In this document: positions 1 to 9,028 of the stretch, piece after piece
Layout: each line of letters starts with the position of its first letter
Position numbering within the stretch: the first letter of the stretch is position 1
Assembly: GCA_024277285.1 (NCBI GenBank)
Contig: JAJRVM010000046.1
Coordinates: forward strand, 1 to 36,912
Direction: 5' to 3'
DNA: 36,912 nucleotides
Origin: Planctomycetota bacterium
GTDB lineage: Bacteria; Planctomycetota; Planctomycetia; Pirellulales; Pirellulaceae
Position numbers and translations under genes: made by a program
The notes under the pieces: generated by a model
Seen by the model: only the letters and a program-made list of their open reading frames with translations
What the model was told of the DNA's origin: nothing
Databases searched by the model: none

Positions 1-1
1 C

Positions 2-49
2 GACATTCGCTTGAAGATCCCGGCGCCGGACCGGCGCGAAGAAGGGTAG
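2..49 (+). CDS. 3' end of an upstream gene (possible)
   Basis: The second plus-strand frame is open from the window edge and ends at a TAG at 47-49, giving 15 residues that finish in RREEG. The charged tail and the repeat-filled non-coding DNA that follows fit the end of a gene running in from outside the window. Only this tail is visible, so no family can be named and the frame could be accidental. Confidence 0.3.
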   Translation, partial: DIRLKIPAPDRREEG

Positions 50-75
50 GGGGAGGCCAGTCGGGAATGTGGCAG

Positions 76-135
76 CCGTTCAGGCCAAGGGCGTTCAGGC
101 CAAGGGCGTTCAGGCCAAGGGCGTTCAGGCCAAGG
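76..135. repeat. Four tandem 15-bp units
   Basis: The unit GCGTTCAGGCCAAGG occurs four times in a row (76-90, 91-105, 106-120, 121-135). The first copy differs only in its first base. The unit length is a multiple of three, so a frame stays open through it, but the peptide is simple sequence and no Shine-Dalgarno (SD) site supports it. I treat it as non-coding. Confidence 0.9.
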
Positions 136-255
136 GCCGTGAACAAATTCGAATGACGAAATACCCAATGACAAATGAATGCCGAAGCACGAATGTCGAA
201 GGGAGTCGATTCCACAGGTTAGTTGCGCGCGTACTTCATTTGGATTTAGACATTG

Positions 256-296
256 GGTAACCGTTCACGCGCTTTGAATTTTGGTAACCGTTCACG
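256..296. repeat. Dispersed GGTAACCGTTCACG motif, two copies
   Basis: GGTAACCGTTCACG occurs at 256-269 and 283-296. A close relative lies at 15117-15138, just upstream of the Pup-like gene; it shares the following GC(G/A)CTTTGA with the first copy. An inverted copy lies at 24136-24151, directly before the UPF0173 start. This pattern fits a short dispersed intergenic repeat. Function is unknown. Confidence 0.75.
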
Positions 297-568
297 GCAG
301 CGCGGACGCGATCGGCACATTCAGGAAGGGACCGCTCATAAACGCGGATCAAGAGCTGCTCCGCCAGGCTTGTCCCGGCTGGGAGCACAACTGGTCGGCT
401 ACCAGCAGCGCGCCCTTGTGTCTTTCGTCGCCCTTGTGTCTTTCATCGGTCGAACGGAAGGTTTTCTATTAACCGTCGCTTTGCTGAGGCCGAATCAAGA
501 CGCGGTTGGCTTGAACCCAGCTTGGGCAGGCAATACCACGGGCAAGAAGGACATGGAGCGTTCTGTTC

Positions 569-668
569 TTTTTTGCCCATCATTTTCTTTGCCCTCCAAG
601 GAGCACCACCAGAACGCCGTCCATGAGCGCAACGGGAGAGAAGGGCAAAGAAAATGATGGGCAAAAAA
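569..668. repeat. Perfect 27-bp inverted repeat (MITE-like hairpin)
   Basis: The arms at 569-595 and 642-668 are exact reverse complements and are separated by 46 bases. Further partial pairing continues outside them (GAGCG...CGCTC). The arm contains GGGCAAAGAAAATGATGGGC. Both copies of the repeat at 11077-11289 carry a diverged version (GGCAAAGAACATCG plus a TTCTTTTGCCC counterpart followed by GGAGC), so this is probably one family of small palindromic mobile-type elements. Confidence 0.8.
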
Positions 669-814
669 CAGCGCTCGGTGGAACGTCTTCCGGTAAGTCG
701 GCGCCTAGCACGCGCCCCCCTGCCGCGTGCTGTCAATGGCTTCATCTCCGCGAACGGGTACGTTTCATTCCATTCGCCGCGATCAATCCTGCTCGGGATC
801 AATTCTGTTCGGGA

Positions 815-1894
815 TCAATTCTGTTCGGGATCGGCGCCGTCTTCATGCTTGCGCAGATGCAACTGCAAGTAGCTGGCTCGCGCGACGTTACGATCGGCGG
901 TATCGAGTTCGATGCCGCGCAGCTTCTGTAGATGGGCCGGCTGGGTGTGGATGAACAACTTGTTAATGGTGGGGATTTCCAGATCGTGGATCAGGCCAAG
1001 GTTAATTCCCATGCGCACGCTCGAAAGCAGATGCATGGTCTCCTCGCTGCTAATCGTCTGTGCGGTGCAGAGGATCCCGTAGGCACGGCTAACGCGGTCA
1101 TGCAGATCTTTTTGGCTTTCGCGCACCAGAAAGTCGCGTGCACGACGTTCATAATCGATCAGCATGGGTACCACGTCGCTGATCTGTGAGATCAGTTCTT
1201 CTTCGCTGCGGCCCAACGTAATCTGATTGCTGATCTGGTAAAAGTCTCCCATAGCCTGGGAACCTTCGCCGTAGAGCCCGCGAACAGCCAGGCTGATCTT
1301 GTGCAAGCTGCGGAACACCTTTTCGATTTGTCGAGTGATCACCAACGCGGGCAGGTGTAGCATGACGCTCACGCGCATCCCGGTGCCGACATTCGTGGGA
1401 CAGGCAGTCAGATATCCCCAGCGTTGGTTGAACGCGTAAGTGACGCGTTTTTCGACCAGATCGTCAATATGGTCGATCTGTTCCCAAGCGGCTTGCAGGT
1501 CCAACCCGCTGTGCATCACCTGAATGCGCAGATGGTCCTCTTCATTGACCATCAAACTGAACGTTTCGCGCGGATCAATCGCGACGGCGCGCGCGCCCTC
1601 GCTTTCGGAATGTTCGCGGCTGATCAGCTGACGTTCGACCAGAAACTGACGATCGACCTCTTCCAGCGAGTCAACATCAACGTAACTCAAGGTCGACCAC
1701 TCGCCCACCTCCTTGATGCGTTCGTGCAGCGTCCGCTCGATTTGGGCGCGATCCTGATCCGTACACTTGCGGATGAAGGGAAATTCGGCCAAATTTCGTG
1801 CGAGGCGAATCCGGCTACTAATGACGATATCGGACTCCGGTCCGGAGCCACGGAGCCATTCGCCGCATTTTCCTGCCAGTTCCTCGAACTTCAC
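815..1894 (-). CDS. mcsB: McsB protein arginine kinase
   Basis: This enzyme phosphorylates arginine side chains on proteins. In Bacillus the mark sends substrates to ClpCP and controls heat-shock repression. The 359 residues match the usual length of about 360. Phosphagen-kinase signatures are intact: SSRIRLARNL at residues 26-35, NEEDH at 117-121, and the catalytic-cysteine motif CPTNVGTG with Cys165. The start ATG lies 62 bases after the mcsA stop on the same strand, so the two are probably co-transcribed and act as the usual activator-kinase pair. No ctsR or clpC is next to them, unlike the Firmicutes operon. Family assignment is firm; the cellular targets are not visible from sequence. 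Confidence 0.95.
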   Translation of the reverse strand: MKFEELAGKCGEWLRGSGPESDIVISSRIRLARNLAEFPFIRKCTDQDRAQIERTLHERIKEVGEWSTLSYVDVDSLEEVDRQFLVERQLISREHSESEGARAVAIDPRETFSLMVNEEDHLRIQVMHSGLDLQAAWEQIDHIDDLVEKRVTYAFNQRWGYLTACPTNVGTGMRVSVMLHLPALVITRQIEKVFRSLHKISLAVRGLYGEGSQAMGDFYQISNQITLGRSEEELISQISDVVPMLIDYERRARDFLVRESQKDLHDRVSRAYGILCTAQTISSEETMHLLSSVRMGINLGLIHDLEIPTINKLFIHTQPAHLQKLRGIELDTADRNVARASYLQLHLRKHEDGADPEQN

Positions 1895-1956
1895 GTTCCG
1901 TTCCCATCCTCTTCCGGCCGGTGGATTGGTAATTGATGAGCGATATCGTCGCCGTC

Positions 1957-2466
1957 TTAATCCTCGTGCTGCGTTTCGAGCTGCCGAATCTCGTCACGAA
2001 TTGCAGACGCGCGCTCGTAATCTTCGCGTTCCACAGCTTCCTTCATCTCACGCCGCAGCTGGATCAGGCGGGTCTGATGATCAGTACCACGCACACCGTG
2101 CTGAGGAGTTTTTCCGACATGTTCGGTCGCACCATGGATATTCATGATCAGCGGCTCAAGCTCTTGGCCGAAACAAATGTAATCATGGGGGCAACCAAGC
2201 CGTCCCGCGTGCCGGAACTCGTAGAACGTCACCCCACAGACCGGACACGACCGTTGGTCCAAACGGGCCAAATCATCGGCCGTTTGCCCCACGTTGAGTT
2301 GTTGTGCCAGTGCACCCGCCAAGCTTGGTGCCGCCTCCTCGACTTCGTCCGACGGCGTCAAATAAAGGCGCGCATGCTCTTCACAGAAATGGAGTTCCAC
2401 CGGCTCATCACCGGTCAACTCGGTAATATGAAAAGTCGCGGGTTTTTCGCAGTATTGACACTTCAT
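1957..2466 (-). CDS. mcsA: McsA-type zinc-finger activator of McsB (UVR domain)
   Basis: This 169-residue protein starts with a CxxC pair (Cys3 and Cys6), followed by Cys28. A second zinc module with CPVC and a later GCPHDY lies in the middle, and a UVR helix pair closes the protein (IQLRREMKEAVEREDYERAS). This is the layout of McsA, which binds zinc and switches on McsB. I chose the ATG at 2466 over an in-frame TTG two codons upstream because the CxxC sits right after the N-terminus in McsA proteins; no strong SD decides it. It is the first gene of the pair with mcsB and is divergent from trpE. Confidence 0.9.
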   Translation of the reverse strand: MKCQYCEKPATFHITELTGDEPVELHFCEEHARLYLTPSDEVEEAAPSLAGALAQQLNVGQTADDLARLDQRSCPVCGVTFYEFRHAGRLGCPHDYICFGQELEPLIMNIHGATEHVGKTPQHGVRGTDHQTRLIQLRREMKEAVEREDYERASAIRDEIRQLETQHED

Positions 2467-2911
2467 GGCCAAAATATCCGTTGCTCGCCCCCGCCTGAGC
2501 CGGGACCGTGAGGCAAATGGGGAAGCCGAAAGTAACTAGGCCGCCGCGCAACCAGCGCTACACAACGACTGAAGACCGAACCGGGCCAACCGAGTCAAGC
2601 ATCAGCCACCACCATCTCATTGCGTCGCAGCGGCAATCGACCTTCTGCCTTTCCGGCGGAAGCTCTGCTTGGATTCTATCAGTCGACCCTATACTGTCAA
2701 GATTGGACGGCAATCGGAGCGATGCGCGCAAATTCTTTGCCGAAAACAAGATAGTGCGGCTGCTGCGGCGCCCGTTGTCGCCGTGCCGACGCACTGCTAA
2801 GCTGTACATACCCCCCCGAAGTCAGGTCCGTTTATTCGCGGGGGGCAACCTCCTGATACTTGGTCCTGGTTCCCGCGAATCAAACGCCGCGAATGCTATT
2901 GCGACACGATC
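2467..2911. other. Divergent spacer between mcsA and trpE
   Basis: These 445 bases separate two divergent genes and must hold both promoters. On the plus strand TTGTCG (2775-2780), a 17-base gap and TAAGCT (2798-2803) give a weak sigma-70-like candidate about 110 bases before trpE. I see no Trp-rich leader peptide with terminator stems. No gene is supported; the open frames here overlap on both strands. Confidence 0.5.
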
Positions 2912-4438
2912 ATGACACATTTGCCCAACTTTGAAACGTTCGCATCCCTGTGTGAACAACACGATTTAATCCCGGTCTACCGGCGTTTGGTCAGCGACAC
3001 GATGACTCCCGTTTCCGCTTTCCATCGCCTTGATGATGGCGGTAGTGCGTGCTTGTTCGAGAGCGTCATCGGGGGGGAGAAGGTCGGACGTTACAGCTTT
3101 CTCGCCTCCGGCCCTTATTTACAACTGCTGGCAAGTGGCGATCAGGTGACAATCATCCGTGACGGTGAAACGACCACGACGACCGTCGCTGATCCACTGG
3201 AACTGCTGCGCGAGCAACTCAATCAAGTGCGCGCCGCCCATTTCCCTGAGCTACCACCTTTCGCGGGCGGCGCAGTCGGATACGCCGGATACGATGTGGT
3301 GCGTTATGTCGAAAACTTACCCGAGCCGCCAGAGGACGACCGCCAACTGCCCGACATGGCGTTCGGATTCTACGATCGCATGGTCGTGTTTGATCACGTC
3401 ACTAAGACGATGTACGTGATCGCCACGGCGCACGTCAAGCAACACGACCATGACGCGCACGCCGCCTACCGAGCGGCCCAGCAGTGCGTCGACCGCATGG
3501 TTGACCAGCTTTCGTCCCCCACCGCCGTTCTTTGTTGCAGCGACATCGATACCGAAGGGGACACTTCGATATCCTATCGAGCGAATTTCCAGCCCCTTGA
3601 TTTCGAAAAGGCGGTGGCAAAGTGTGTCGATTACATTCGCGCGGGAGACATTTTCCAGGTCGTTATCAGCCAGCGTTTGGAGATGGAGATCGCCTGTTCC
3701 CCATTTGAAATCTATCGCAGCCTGCGCATAGTGAATCCCAGTCCGTTCATGTTCTTCTTGCGTTCGCCGGGAGTAACCTTAGTCGGCAGCTCGCCCGAAA
3801 TCCTGTGCCGCGTCATGGACGGCAAAGTCACCGTTCGTCCCTTGGCGGGAACACGTAAACGTGGAGTGACGGAAGAGGAAGACCTCCGGCTGGGTGAAGA
3901 ACTGCTGGCCGATCCCAAGGAACGGGCCGAGCACGTGATGCTGGTCGACCTGGGACGCAATGACGTGGGGCGCGTGGCACGCTATGGCAGTGTCGAGCTT
4001 TCCGATGTGATGGTCATTGAACGGTACAGCCACGTCATGCACATTACCTCCAATGTCACCGGCATCCTGAGTGACGGAAAAGACGCCTTTGATGCGCTGC
4101 GTGCCTGTTTGCCAGCCGGAACGGTATCGGGTGCGCCGAAGGTGCGCGCGATGGAGATCATCGATGAATTGGAACCGCACCGCCGTGGTCCGTACGCCGG
4201 CGCCGTTGGCTATATCGACTATAGCGGTAACATGGACACGTGTATCGCACTGCGTACGATCGTCATCCAGGGGAATCGAGCTTATGTACAGGCTGGTGCG
4301 GGAATCGTCGCGGATAGCGACGCACAAGGCGAATACCAGGAAACGCTGAACAAAGCGCACGGACTCTTGAAAGCAATCGAAATCACCGAGCGGCGTAGTG
4401 CAAAACAGGTTGCTTCACGAGCAGCCGATCCAAACTGA
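2912..4438 (+). CDS. trpE: Anthranilate synthase component I
   Basis: TrpE makes anthranilate from chorismate with ammonia supplied by TrpG, the first committed step of tryptophan synthesis. The 508 residues fit the family. The N-terminal domain has LFES followed by GRYSF, matching the LLES tryptophan-feedback site, so inhibition by Trp is likely. The chorismate-binding domain shows [35 protein letters not shown] and [19 protein letters not shown]. The ATG has no strong SD. No trpG or other trp gene is adjacent. The next gene (ABM monooxygenase) follows after 51 bases and may be co-transcribed without an obvious functional link. PabB is the alternative, but the intact LxES element favours TrpE. 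Confidence 0.93.
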   Translation: MTHLPNFETFASLCEQHDLIPVYRRLVSDTMTPVSAFHRLDDGGSACLFESVIGGEKVGRYSFLASGPYLQLLASGDQVTIIRDGETTTTTVADPLELLREQLNQVRAAHFPELPPFAGGAVGYAGYDVVRYVENLPEPPEDDRQLPDMAFGFYDRMVVFDHVTKTMYVIATAHVKQHDHDAHAAYRAAQQCVDRMVDQLSSPTAVLCCSDIDTEGDTSISYRANFQPLDFEKAVAKCVDYIRAGDIFQVVISQRLEMEIACSPFEIYRSLRIVNPSPFMFFLRSPGVTLVGSSPEILCRVMDGKVTVRPLAGTRKRGVTEEEDLRLGEELLADPKERAEHVMLVDLGRNDVGRVARYGSVELSDVMVIERYSHVMHITSNVTGILSDGKDAFDALRACLPAGTVSGAPKVRAMEIIDELEPHRRGPYAGAVGYIDYSGNMDTCIALRTIVIQGNRAYVQAGAGIVADSDAQGEYQETLNKAHGLLKAIEITERRSAKQVASRAADPN

Positions 4439-4489
4439 CCCGCCGCGTGATAACAGCAGACCAACCACCAGGCAAAGGAGCCAGACACG

Positions 4490-4801
4490 ATGTTATTTGT
4501 AGTGGCAACCATCGAGACTCAACCTGGGCAACGCGACCAAGTACTGGAACAATTCGCACGTATCGTGCCGCTGGTCCGGCAGGAAGATGGATGCCTGGCC
4601 TATACGCCAACGGTCGATCTAGAGACCAACATCGATGCGCAAATTGACTTGCGCGATAACGTTATCACCGTGATCGAGCGGTGGGAAGACACGGCGGCAC
4701 TGGAAGCCCATTTGATCGCTCCGCACATGATCGAATTTCGAGCAGCCGTCAAGGAAAGCGTACGCGACATTGCTCTGCAAATCGTCCAAGAAGCACCATG
4801 A
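4490..4801 (+). CDS. ABM-domain (YgiN-like) monooxygenase
   Basis: This is a 103-residue single-domain protein of the antibiotic biosynthesis monooxygenase superfamily, dimeric ferredoxin-like folds that oxidise quinols or other small aromatics without cofactors. The typical pattern is visible: a first strand MLFVVATIETQPGQRD, a helix with VLEQF, the turn EDGCLAY, the strand ITVIERWED, then a helix with LEAHL and a conserved H. AAAGGAG lies nine bases before the ATG. The substrate cannot be told from sequence. It sits 51 bases after trpE. Confidence 0.8.
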   Translation: MLFVVATIETQPGQRDQVLEQFARIVPLVRQEDGCLAYTPTVDLETNIDAQIDLRDNVITVIERWEDTAALEAHLIAPHMIEFRAAVKESVRDIALQIVQEAP

Positions 4802-4871
4802 CGACCACCTGCCGACCACGTCGACATTGAAGGTCAGGCACCCGACAGTTGCTTCCACCAACTTGGCTTCG

Positions 4872-5076
4872 TTTTAGGCTTCGTCTCAAAACTCGCATTT
4901 ACCACCTTGTGTTTCGCGTAATCTGCTGAAAAGGGCATGGCTTTGCCGCGCGAAAAGACGTTTTGGGACAAAGCCTAGAACTCGATGGAGCCCCTATATC
5001 CAGCCGTTTTCTTCCGTGGTAAGAGCCTGGAATGTGTCGACCCTAGCAGAACGAGACGTTTTAAAACAAAGCCTAG
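4872..5076. repeat. Diverged interspersed repeat, three copies
   Basis: GACGTTTTGGGACAAAGCCT at 4957-4976 recurs as GACGTTTTAAAACAAAGCCT at 5055-5074, both followed by AG. An inverted diverged copy lies at 4872-4892 (TTTTAGGCTTCGTCTCAAAA). The inverted pair can fold into a long imperfect hairpin after the ABM gene. The last copy ends nine bases before the next start codon. No gene is seen in this 284-base spacer. Confidence 0.7.
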
Positions 5077-5085
5077 CACGCAACG

Positions 5086-7686
5086 ATGGATTATTTCAAA
5101 CTCGAAACGAAACTAGCGACGTATCCTGAGGCCCTGCGGCCTGAGTGCGTGCCAGAAACCGAGACGCGAAGACGATTCAGCTCCCTCTCGACTTGGGTCG
5201 TGTTCCTTCTGCTGGTCGGCGGTTTACTCACGGCGCTGCCCGGTTGCAGTGGGTGCCGAAAATCAGAGGAAGGTGCGAAATCGGAAGAGCAGAAGCAGAA
5301 GGAAGCTGCCGAGAAGAAGAAAAAAAAGAAGAAGAAGAAACCCGACTACGAGTTTGGAAAACTGGAAACGATTCCTTCGGATGATTCACTCAACCGGAAC
5401 TACGTCAAACCGGGGCATGCGGTCACCGCCTGGGTACCGGCGCTGGCCAACCACAATGACCTGCGCGCCGAATTCGATACGGCGGTCACCGACATCAGCG
5501 GTCATCCGATACTGGTGCGTGGCACCAACTACCATTTGGTGATGGCGCGGCCGGCCGTCTTGCCCAAGGGGCAAACCAAGTTCCTGGAGTCCACCTTTTT
5601 CATTCCGCCTGAAACCGACAGCAACACGAGCAACCTGTTCCTGCAACACAAACTCCGCGCCGCGCGCGGCGGAGGCGTGGTCCATGAAGACGCGCAAATC
5701 ACTCGCGCCATGCCGGCCAACCAATACGTTCTTGCGGTCCTCAGCACGAATCCCAATCGCTACGGTTACTTGAAGCAACTCGAGTCGGTGCAACCACACT
5801 TCGACCCGTTGCTCGATGAAGAAGGCGAGTTGGTTTACTACCGTGTTGTCTTGCCATCAATTCAACAACGCGTGCCCCTGCCGTCACATCCTTTTGCCTG
5901 GACGATGATCGCCTATGTTCTGTGGGACGGGTTGCAGCCCGGTGCCATGACGCCGGGCCAGCAACAGGTAATGGTCGATTGGTTGCATTGGGGTGGACAA
6001 TTGATTGTCAGCGGACCTGGTTCCATCGACTCCATGGCAGGCAGTTTTCTCGCCCCCTACCTGCCCGCGACAGCCGAAGGTGCGGTGAAACTGACGGCGG
6101 CCGACTTCGCGGACCTGAACCAATCCTGGTCGTTGGTTTCGAAAAAGAGTGGCACACGCCTGGATCTGGTGGTGCCGGCAACGGCACCGATGATGGGCAT
6201 CACGCTGGCACGGCAGCCTGGTTCGGAGTTTATTCCCGGAACCGGCAACCTGGTGGCGGAACGCCGCGTCGGACGTGGGCGCGTGGTGGTAACAGCGTTT
6301 CCAATGACGCATCGTGATATCATCAACTGGCCAAGCTATGACAGTTTCTTCAACGCCTGCATGCTGCGCCGTCCAGCACGCCGTTTCTTGAAGAGTCCCT
6401 TGGGGGCCATTCACCCGGAATGGGTCGACCAGAAAGGGGGACGTAGAAACCCGCGTTACGTCACCGCAACGCGTTACTTTACGCGCGACATCGGGACCTA
6501 TCCCTATGTACCACTGAAATCACACGCAGCCGAAGCGAGCGACTGGCACTGGGACGGGTGCGAACCGCAACCTGGCTCCGGCATGGGGGGCTGGAATGAC
6601 GCGAGCGGAGCGTCCAAGATCGCCCACCAAACATTGAAGGACGCAGCCGGAATCTCGATCCCCAAATCGAGCTTTGTACTTGCCCTTTTGGCCGTTTACT
6701 TGACGGTGTTGGTGCCGGTCAATTGGACCGTATTCAAGTTGCTTGGCCGTGTCGAATGGGCATGGGTCGCCGCCCCCGTGATTGCCATCATCGGTGCCGT
6801 TGCGGTGATCCGACTGGCGCAATTGGATATCGGATTCGTGCGCAGTCGAACGGAAATCGCCGTGCTTGAAATGCATGGCGGATACCCACGCGCTCACCTT
6901 ACCCGGTACACCGCACTCTACTCGTCGCTTTCCTCCAATTACCGGTTGCGATTCGACGATACTTCCGCGTTGGCCCGCCCCTTTCCGCCGACCGACAGCC
7001 CCAACCGAGTATGGCCGGTTACGTACCGCCGCGATCGCGATGTGGAATTGAGTGGTTTCCAGCTCCGTTCCAACACGACCGGGTTCCTGCATAGTGAGCA
7101 GATGTTCGCCACGGGTGGGGCCATTCAATTGATCGGAGACAGTCCTTCACAGTGGCAGGTCCAGAACAACAGCGACCTCGACCTGCATGATGTCGGCGTT
7201 CTTTACCGCGCCCCGGATTTGTCCGTGCGCACCTGCTGGCTTGGCCAGCTTCCTGCGAAGACCTCGTTGCCATTGACATTGGCACCGGCGGCCCAGCCTG
7301 AAGTCCCCTGGTTCGCGCAATGGGAAACAGGGCAGGGGGAGCAGCAAGCGAGTGACGATGCGGCCGACTTGGAGGGACTCACCGAACTGGCCGCGCGAGG
7401 AGCGCAATTGCGCGCGGGCGATATGCGACTCGTCGGCTGGATCGATGGGTTTCTGCCCGGTTTGACCCTCACGCCAAGTGCCTCACAGGCGACTCCCCGC
7501 GGTGTCGTCTTAGTCCACCTGCGCCGCGGGCCGCTACCGCGTCCCGTAGCGGACGAAAACATCTCGGCCGAAGCGCGCGAATTGAGCGCTGCCGAGGAGA
7601 CCGAAACGACCGATGCGAGTGGGGGCAAGAAGAAGACGCGAGCGGGCGTGAAACAGGGACCCAGCATTAAGTTAACACCGCAATAA
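5086..7686 (+). CDS. Large membrane-anchored protein with GATase-like domain, partner of an ABC ATPase
   Basis: This 866-residue protein has a hydrophobic segment near residues 40-52 ending in the lipobox LPGC, then a Lys/Glu run with nine consecutive Lys. A beta-rich domain and a class I glutamine-amidotransferase-like region follow (VDWLHWGGQLIVSGPG and GRGRVVVTAFP). Two membrane helices lie near residues 530-585, then a second beta-rich domain and a charged tail. No catalytic Cys triad is evident. The ABC ATPase starts 41 bases downstream. The 28.4 kb protein has the same order of parts and the same ATPase partner, so they are paralogous modules, perhaps akin to GldG-type ABC auxiliary proteins. 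The ATG lacks an SD; a GTG at codon 22 would give a more normal lipoprotein signal length. Confidence 0.75.
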   Translation: MDYFKLETKLATYPEALRPECVPETETRRRFSSLSTWVVFLLLVGGLLTALPGCSGCRKSEEGAKSEEQKQKEAAEKKKKKKKKKPDYEFGKLETIPSDDSLNRNYVKPGHAVTAWVPALANHNDLRAEFDTAVTDISGHPILVRGTNYHLVMARPAVLPKGQTKFLESTFFIPPETDSNTSNLFLQHKLRAARGGGVVHEDAQITRAMPANQYVLAVLSTNPNRYGYLKQLESVQPHFDPLLDEEGELVYYRVVLPSIQQRVPLPSHPFAWTMIAYVLWDGLQPGAMTPGQQQVMVDWLHWGGQLIVSGPGSIDSMAGSFLAPYLPATAEGAVKLTAADFADLNQSWSLVSKKSGTRLDLVVPATAPMMGITLARQPGSEFIPGTGNLVAERRVGRGRVVVTAFPMTHRDIINWPSYDSFFNACMLRRPARRFLKSPLGAIHPEWVDQKGGRRNPRYVTATRYFTRDIGTYPYVPLKSHAAEASDWHWDGCEPQPGSGMGGWNDASGASKIAHQTLKDAAGISIPKSSFVLALLAVYLTVLVPVNWTVFKLLGRVEWAWVAAPVIAIIGAVAVIRLAQLDIGFVRSRTEIAVLEMHGGYPRAHLTRYTALYSSLSSNYRLRFDDTSALARPFPPTDSPNRVWPVTYRRDRDVELSGFQLRSNTTGFLHSEQMFATGGAIQLIGDSPSQWQVQNNSDLDLHDVGVLYRAPDLSVRTCWLGQLPAKTSLPLTLAPAAQPEVPWFAQWETGQGEQQASDDAADLEGLTELAARGAQLRAGDMRLVGWIDGFLPGLTLTPSASQATPRGVVLVHLRRGPLPRPVADENISAEARELSAAEETETTDASGGKKKTRAGVKQGPSIKLTPQ

Positions 7687-7727
7687 TCGTCTTGCATTCA
7701 ATAGCAAGTAGCAAAGAAAGCTCTGCC

Positions 7728-8654
7728 ATGATCGAGCTCAAAGGTTTCGGCAAGGATTACGGAGACTTCACCGCCGTCGACAGCCTGACACTGACGATCG
7801 AAGCCGGTGAGATGTTCGGCTTTATCGGCCCCAATGGAGCAGGCAAGAGCACTACGATCCGGTTCCTTGCCACATTGCTCAAAGCCTCGCGTGGCGAGGG
7901 AATCGTCAATGGACATAGTGTGAACGAGGACCCCATGGGAGTGCGGCAGAGTGTCGGCTATATGCCCGACAACTTTGGCGTTTATGACGGCATGCGCGTC
8001 TGGGAGTTTCTCGATTTCTTCGCCGTCGCCTACCGGATCAAACGAGCACAGCGTAAGAAGGTCATCTCCGATGTGCTCGAACTGCTTGACCTGGGGCACA
8101 AACGGGATGACTTCGTCAATGGCCTGTCACGCGGCATGAAACAACGCCTCTGCCTTGCCAAGACTTTGGTCCACGATCCACCCGTGTTGATCTTGGACGA
8201 ACCCGCGAGTGGATTGGACCCACGTGCTCGCGTGGAAGTCAAGGCGCTACTGAAAGAGCTGCGCCGTATGGGCAAGACGATCTTAATATCAAGTCATATC
8301 TTGACCGAATTGGCCGACTGCTGCACATCGATCGGGATCATCGAGCGTGGCCAACTGCTCATGCACGGCCCGATTGAAGAAGTTCACCGCCGGATTCGGC
8401 GCAATCGCCAAGTGCTCGTCCAGTTTATGGACAACATGGATGCGGGACTGTCGATCATTCGCAGCTATCCGCATCTGCGTGACCTGCAAGTCGATGACCG
8501 CTCGGCCACGATCGAATTGGAGACGGACGACGCCGGAGTGGCCGAGCTGTTGCGGCAATTGAGCGCCGCCAAGGTCGGCCTGCGCGGCTATTGCGAAAAA
8601 GAACCAACGCTCGAAGATGTCTTCATGCTCGTCACCCAAGGACTGGTAACGTAA
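7728..8654 (+). CDS. ABC transporter ATP-binding protein
   Basis: This 308-residue ATPase has Walker A GPNGAGKS, signature LSRGMKQR, Walker B VLILDEPASGLDPRAR and switch motif SSHIL. It belongs to the export-type subfamily that includes CcmA, NatA and GldA. The ATG at 7728 is preferred over a TTG 12 codons upstream because homologous ATPases begin with an MIEL-type first strand, although its SD (AAAGAAAG) is weak. It follows the 866-aa membrane protein by 41 bases. No separate permease follows, so the membrane partner is either the upstream protein or encoded elsewhere. The substrate is unknown. The DNA coding for its last residues is duplicated just downstream. Confidence 0.9.
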   Translation: MIELKGFGKDYGDFTAVDSLTLTIEAGEMFGFIGPNGAGKSTTIRFLATLLKASRGEGIVNGHSVNEDPMGVRQSVGYMPDNFGVYDGMRVWEFLDFFAVAYRIKRAQRKKVISDVLELLDLGHKRDDFVNGLSRGMKQRLCLAKTLVHDPPVLILDEPASGLDPRARVEVKALLKELRRMGKTILISSHILTELADCCTSIGIIERGQLLMHGPIEEVHRRIRRNRQVLVQFMDNMDAGLSIIRSYPHLRDLQVDDRSATIELETDDAGVAELLRQLSAAKVGLRGYCEKEPTLEDVFMLVTQGLVT

Positions 8655-8885
8655 ACGTAGTGTGACCGGAACGACGCAGTGTGGAACGACGCTCCGCGTC
8701 GTTCGCACCGCCACAAAACTCCCCCTCTGATCAGCTCAAGCTCCGGCCGCAGCGTTAGTGTTCGAGGACGTCTCCATGCTCGTCACCCAAGGACTGGGAC
8801 GCAGTGTGGAACGACGCTCCGCGTCGTTCGCACCGCCACAAAACTTCCCCTCTGATCAGCTCAAGCTCCGGCCGCAGCGTCAGTG
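8611..8885. repeat. Tandem duplication of the ABC gene 3' end and its flank
   Basis: The last codons of the ABC ATPase (8611-8645, LEDVFMLVTQGL) recur at 8761-8796 as FEDVSMLVTQGL. About 90 bases after each copy are nearly identical, including CCTCTGATCAGCTCAAGCTC. The first copy carries about 26 extra bases. Each contains a compact hairpin, GAACGACGC TCC GCGTCGTTC (8684-8704 and 8809-8829), without a T-run. The second copy cannot be translated as a gene and is a relic. The following 140 bases to 9028 show nothing. Confidence 0.85.
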
Positions 8886-9028
8886 ACAATTCAAAATCTG
8901 ACGCGTGGTCACCGTTCACACCGATTCCCGCGCACTTAGCCAATGCCACCCCAACTCGCCTGGCCAGCAAGGGCCAGGCTCCCCATGTCAGTTCTCGTGG
9001 GCAACGCGAACGTGACCACTCGAGAACG

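Larger units (their letters stand above)
136..814. other. Repeat-rich spacer downstream of mcsB
   Basis: No convincing gene is seen in these 680 bases; the open frames on both strands overlap one another and have simple composition. The stretch holds two copies of GGTAACCGTTCACG (283-296 and within 256-277), a perfect 27-bp inverted repeat (569-595 with 642-668), and GATCAATTCTGTTCGG in tandem near 795-830. The last lies just beyond the end of mcsB, where a transcription stop would be expected, but I see no classic hairpin with a T-run. Confidence 0.7.

Noticed and set aside
253..657. 134-codon plus-strand frame in the first spacer
   Set aside because: It runs through the dispersed repeats and the inverted repeat, with no SD and no protein-like pattern.
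2775..2803. A firm trpE promoter call
   Set aside because: The -35/-10 candidate matches consensus poorly and promoter consensus in planctomycetes is not well enough known to call by eye; mentioned only within the spacer entry.
3779..4360. 193-codon minus-strand frame inside trpE
   Set aside because: It is a shadow of trpE, which carries all expected family motifs.
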